Assembly (NCBI GenBank): GCA_035290065.1
Contig: DATDVD010000127.1
Location: 1-7,385 of the forward strand
Length of the DNA: 7,385 nucleotides
Direction of reading: 5' to 3'
Source: DATDVD01 sp035290065
GTDB lineage: Bacteria; Pseudomonadota; Gammaproteobacteria; Coxiellales; Coxiellaceae
In this document: positions 5,105 to 7,385 of the stretch, in pieces
Numbering within the stretch: position 1 is the first letter of the stretch
Layout: each line of letters begins with the position of its first letter
Program-made: the position numbers and the translations under genes
The notes under the pieces: model-generated
The model's database searches: none
The model's input: only the letters and a program-made list of their open reading frames with translations
Told to the model about the DNA's origin: nothing

Positions 5105-6757
5105 TTACATCATGCCGCCCATGCCACCCATTCCGGCCATATCGCCCATGCCGGCGGGAGAACCTGCCTCTTCTTTCTTTGGGAGGTCAGCCACCATACA
5201 CTCCGTAGTGACTAAAAGACCTGCTACAGAAGCAGCGTTTTGAAGTGCGGTACGAGTCACCTTAGTAGGATCTAAAATACCCATATCAATCATATCGCCA
5301 AATTCGCCGGTAGCTGCGTTGTAACCATAGTTGGCATCTTTCGATGTAGCCACTTGGTTAATAATAATGGCTGCTACTTCGCCGGCATTGCTAACGATTT
5401 GACGAAGCGGTGCTTCCATCGCACGGCGTACGATATCCACCCCTACTTTTTGATCGTGGTTAGCTACTTCTACTTTATCCAACGCTTTAATCGCGCGAAC
5501 TAAGGCGACACCACCACCGGGTACTACCCCTTCTTCGACCGCAGCACGCGTGGCATGAAGTGCATCTTCCACACGAGCTTTTTTCTCTTTCATTTCAACT
5601 TCTGTGGCAGCACCCACTTTGATCACTGCAACACCGCCGGCTAATTTCGCCAAACGTTCTTGCAGTTTTTCACGATCATAGTCGGAGGTAACATCTTCCA
5701 TTTCACGACGAATGGCTTCAATTCGACCTTTAATGCCGCCTTCATCACCCGCGCCATCAATAATCGTGCAGTTTTCTTTGGTCACGATGATACGTTTAGC
5801 TGAACCTAAATCGGATAAAGAAGCGCCTTCTAACGTTAAACCGATTTCTTCTGAAATCACTTTACCGCCTATTAAGACAGCAATGTCTTGGAGCATGGCT
5901 TTACGACGATCACCAAAGCCAGGCGCTTTGACGGCGCATACTTTTACAACACCGCGCATATTGTTTACTACCAAGGTGGCTAAGGCTTCGCCTTCTACAT
6001 CTTCGGCAATAATCAACATAGGACGGCCAGATTTTGCAACGCCTTCTAACACAGGCAACATTTCACGAATGTTAGAAATTTTCTTGTCGATCAACAATAC
6101 GAAAGGCCCTTCTAACTCCACTGACATACTTTCTTGGTTATTAACAAAGTAAGGCGACAAATAACCCCGATCGAACTGCATACCTTCTACAATATTCAAT
6201 TCGTTGTGGAGGCTTTGGCCTTCTTCAACGGTAATAACCCCTTCTTTACCCACTTTTTCCATGGCTTCCGCAATACTTTTACCAATTTCCTCATCGGAGT
6301 TGGCAGAAATAGTACCTACTTGTTCGATAGCTTTTTGATCAGTACAAGGTTTAGAAATGGATTTTAAGTATTCGACGGCAACCGTAACGGCTTTATCAAT
6401 ACCCCGTTTGAGATCCATCGGATTCATACCGGCGGCACGAGCTTTTAAAGCTTCTTTCAAGATAGCGCGTGCTAATACAGTTGCTGTAGTCGTACCGTCA
6501 CCCGCCAAATTAGACGTTTGAGAAGCGGCTTCTTTGACGACTTGGGCGCCCATATTCACAAATTTATTTTCAAATTCGATCCCTTTAGCCACGCTAACAC
6601 CGTCTTTTGTACTGGTGGGCGCGCCAAAGGCGTTTTCTAATAGCGCGGTACGGCCTTTAGGGCCTAAGGTCACTTGCACCGCATCGGTTAATTTATCGAC
6701 CCCCATCATCAGCAGGTTCATACCTTCTGCTCCAAAAAGAATTTCTTTTGCACTCAT
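5105..6757 (-). CDS. groEL: Chaperonin GroEL (Hsp60)
   Basis: The 550-residue subunit of the ATP-driven tetradecameric cage that folds cytoplasmic proteins with GroES. The N-terminus has VTLGPKGR at 29-36, TKDGVSVAK at 50-58 with D52, and AGDGTTTATVLA at 85-96 with D87, at the same numbering as E. coli. The apical segment carries EGMQFDRGYLSPYF and APGFGDRRKAML. The second equatorial half has ARVEDALHATRAAVEEG with the catalytic aspartate (about 398) and VPGGGVAL. The C-terminus ends in the flexible GGM-type tail (GMGGMGGMM). Length is typical (E. coli 548). The start is supported by GAGGAA (6769-6764), six bases upstream. It follows groES by 26 bases, so the pair is one transcript ending at the terminator at 5047-5077. 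Several segments, such as KSISKPCTDQKAIEQVGTIS, recall Coxiella HtpB; this is a by-eye comparison. Confidence 0.99.
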   Translation of the reverse strand: MSAKEILFGAEGMNLLMMGVDKLTDAVQVTLGPKGRTALLENAFGAPTSTKDGVSVAKGIEFENKFVNMGAQVVKEAASQTSNLAGDGTTTATVLARAILKEALKARAAGMNPMDLKRGIDKAVTVAVEYLKSISKPCTDQKAIEQVGTISANSDEEIGKSIAEAMEKVGKEGVITVEEGQSLHNELNIVEGMQFDRGYLSPYFVNNQESMSVELEGPFVLLIDKKISNIREMLPVLEGVAKSGRPMLIIAEDVEGEALATLVVNNMRGVVKVCAVKAPGFGDRRKAMLQDIAVLIGGKVISEEIGLTLEGASLSDLGSAKRIIVTKENCTIIDGAGDEGGIKGRIEAIRREMEDVTSDYDREKLQERLAKLAGGVAVIKVGAATEVEMKEKKARVEDALHATRAAVEEGVVPGGGVALVRAIKALDKVEVANHDQKVGVDIVRRAMEAPLRQIVSNAGEVAAIIINQVATSKDANYGYNAATGEFGDMIDMGILDPTKVTRTALQNAASVAGLLVTTECMVADLPKKEEAGSPAGMGDMAGMGGMGGMM

Positions 6758-6783
6758 TGTGTATTCCTCGTTATTGAATTCAA

Positions 6784-7071
6784 TTAGCTGATAATACCCA
6801 TGATGTCGTCTTCACGCATCACTACTAATTCTTCACCGTTGTGTTTCACTTCGGTGCCAGAATATTTGCCAAACAATACTTTTTGGCCTACTTTGATCAT
6901 TAAAGGGCGGACCTCACCGTTATCCAGTAATTTACCCGTGCCGATGGCTACTACCACGCCAAACATGGGTTTTTCTGCCACTGTGTCTGGGATAATAATA
7001 CCACCGGCTGTTTTTTCATCTTCGGCCATGCGGCGAATGACGACTCGGTCGTATAAAGGCTGAATGTTCAT
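6784..7071 (-). CDS. groES: Co-chaperonin GroES (Hsp10)
   Basis: The heptameric lid of the GroEL cage. Starting at MNIQPLYDRVV gives 95 residues, the normal family length. The mobile loop is visible as DEKTAGGIIIPDTVAEKP, and the C-terminal half has GQKVLFGKYSGTEVK and VVMREDDIMGII. I chose the ATG at 7071 because the family always begins here. Its ribosome site is only moderate: AAGGGG (7086-7081), nine bases away. The frame stays open upstream, and a much better Shine-Dalgarno, GGAGGT (7126-7121), precedes in-frame ATGs at 7119 and 7116. These would add about 15 residues (MSTIAEPTAKKGNVT). Translation from the upstream start, alone or with the canonical one, is a real possibility. It is controlled by the promoter/CIRCE region at 7168-7230. 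Confidence 0.96.
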   Translation of the reverse strand: MNIQPLYDRVVIRRMAEDEKTAGGIIIPDTVAEKPMFGVVVAIGTGKLLDNGEVRPLMIKVGQKVLFGKYSGTEVKHNGEELVVMREDDIMGIIS

Positions 7072-7120
7072 CGTAACGTTCCCCTTTTTAGCTGTTGGTT
7101 CTGCAATTGTACTCATCATA

Positions 7121-7126
7121 ACCTCC
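7121..7126 (-). promoter_or_regulatory. Strong Shine-Dalgarno upstream of groES, favouring an extended start
   Basis: GGAGGT is near-complementary to the 16S rRNA 3' end. It is five bases (counted from GGAGG) before the ATG at 7116, which is in frame with groES and reads through with no stop. The canonical groES ATG lies 45 bases further on. Confidence 0.6.
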
Positions 7127-7167
7127 ATAATGGCTTGATTTTAAATAGTTATCGGAATTTAAAACGA

Positions 7168-7194
7168 TTAGCACTCACTAATGCTGACTGCCAA
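7168..7194 (-). promoter_or_regulatory. CIRCE operator (HrcA binding site), one half degenerate
   Basis: On the plus strand: TTAGCACTC (7168-7176), nine bases, then GACTGCCAA (7186-7194). The CIRCE consensus is TTAGCACTC-N9-GAGTGCTAA, so the half nearest groES is perfect and the promoter-proximal half matches seven of nine. It covers the expected transcription start of groESL, the usual place for HrcA repression that is relieved on heat shock. HrcA itself is not in the window. Confidence 0.88.
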
Positions 7195-7221
7195 TGATAA
7201 TCATATGGGGCAAGATGTCAA
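7194..7221 (-). promoter_or_regulatory. Overlapping sigma70-type promoter for groESL
   Basis: On the minus strand TTGACA (7221-7216), 16 bases, then TATCAT (7199-7194), one mismatch from TATAAT. It is nested within and just downstream of the heat-shock promoter elements, and its -10 box touches the CIRCE operator, so HrcA binding should block it. It would provide basal chaperonin expression. Confidence 0.6.
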
Positions 7222-7230
7222 GATTTCAAG
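7203..7230 (-). promoter_or_regulatory. Heat-shock sigma32 (RpoH) promoter for groESL
   Basis: On the minus strand CTTGAAA (7230-7224), 13 bases, then CCCCATAT (7210-7203), which fits the RpoH consensus (CTTGAAA, 11-16 bases, CCCCATnT). The -35 box includes the TGA stop codon of fxsA. The predicted start, near 7195, falls at the edge of the CIRCE element, so groESL appears to be under both RpoH activation and HrcA repression. Confidence 0.85.
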
Positions 7231-7385
7231 GGTCTTTACGCTCAAATTCGCCTTCAATCACACGGCCTGCCGGTGTAACGTGGGGTTCACCCCCCGGTGC
7301 AAAGGAGGAAATAAGGCCTTTTTTGCGCGCCCAGTGTTCAATGCCATGACGAACTGGAGGTAATAATAAAATCAGGCCCACGATA
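7226..7385 (-). CDS. fxsA: FxsA family membrane protein, C-terminal part, runs off the window
   Basis: The last 53 codons of a leftward frame enter at the window edge and end with TGA at 7228-7226. The fragment starts in a hydrophobic segment with the family's LLLLPPVR (IVGLILLLPPVRHGIEHW). It ends in the hydrophilic tail GRVIEGEFERKDP, matching the recalled FxsA ending with (I/F)(E/D)GE(F/Y)xRKD. FxsA is a small inner-membrane protein whose overexpression relieves F-plasmid exclusion of phage T7; its cellular role is otherwise unclear. In E. coli fxsA also lies just upstream of groES in the same direction, so context supports the call. Its stop codon overlaps the groESL heat-shock -35 box, so the gene and the downstream promoter share sequence. 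Confidence 0.85.
   Translation of the reverse strand, partial: IVGLILLLPPVRHGIEHWARKKGLISSFAPGGEPHVTPAGRVIEGEFERKDP

Noticed and set aside
5712..6367. Open frames on the plus strand antisense to groEL
   Set aside because: They mirror the codon structure of groEL, have no convincing ribosome sites and encode no recognisable protein.
7114..7128. Using the furthest upstream ATG (7128) as the groES start, giving 114 residues
   Set aside because: That ATG overlaps the GGAGG ribosome site, so it cannot be served by it. The family start is at 7071; if an extension exists it begins at 7119 or 7116.
7181..7363. 60-codon plus-strand frame over the groESL promoter and fxsA end
   Set aside because: The opposite strand is explained by fxsA, the promoters and the CIRCE element; the frame has no recognisable product.

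Overview
The window looks like a chromosomal segment from a moderately AT-rich gammaproteobacterium. The fxsA-groES-groEL order, the bacterial-type proline-tRNA ligase with its editing insertion, and a YejM/PbgA-like membrane protein all fit that class. GroEL reads, from memory, closest to those of Coxiella and other Legionellales. This is a judgement by eye, so the family-level placement is only an inference. No transposase, phage gene, tRNA, rRNA or CRISPR array is visible.

Layout. Bases 1-400 (minus) hold the N-terminal three-helix part of a YejM/PbgA-like inner-membrane protein. Its start lies inside the 3' end of proS (369-2069, minus). A 102-base spacer upstream of proS holds a REP-like hairpin and a run of TTAGGGGG octamers. 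The octamers end at the stop codon of a YbbO-like short-chain dehydrogenase (2172-2990, minus). Only 35 bases separate that gene from a divergent two-gene operon (3026-4179, plus): a 5-carboxymethyl-2-hydroxymuconate isomerase-like tautomerase and an atypical SDR protein with three of four catalytic tetrad positions changed.

Bases 4180-4456 contain no convincing gene. They hold an AT-rich palindrome, a well-formed sigma70-type promoter and a strong bidirectional terminator, which together could define an sRNA of about 108 nt. Next comes an unrecognised secreted four-cysteine protein (4457-4945, minus).

Bases 5047-7230 are the chaperonin operon: terminator, groEL, groES, and a compact control region. 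That region has a heat-shock (sigma32) promoter, an overlapping sigma70-type promoter and a degenerate CIRCE (HrcA) operator. The sigma32 -35 box is built over the stop codon of fxsA, whose C-terminus fills the rest of the window (7226-7385, minus).

The genes are mostly housekeeping: protein folding, tRNA charging and envelope homeostasis. The points of interest are the groE control region and an in-frame upstream GroES start, the REP/octamer spacer, the atypical SDR, the possible sRNA and the unknown secreted protein. I see no clear new multi-gene system.
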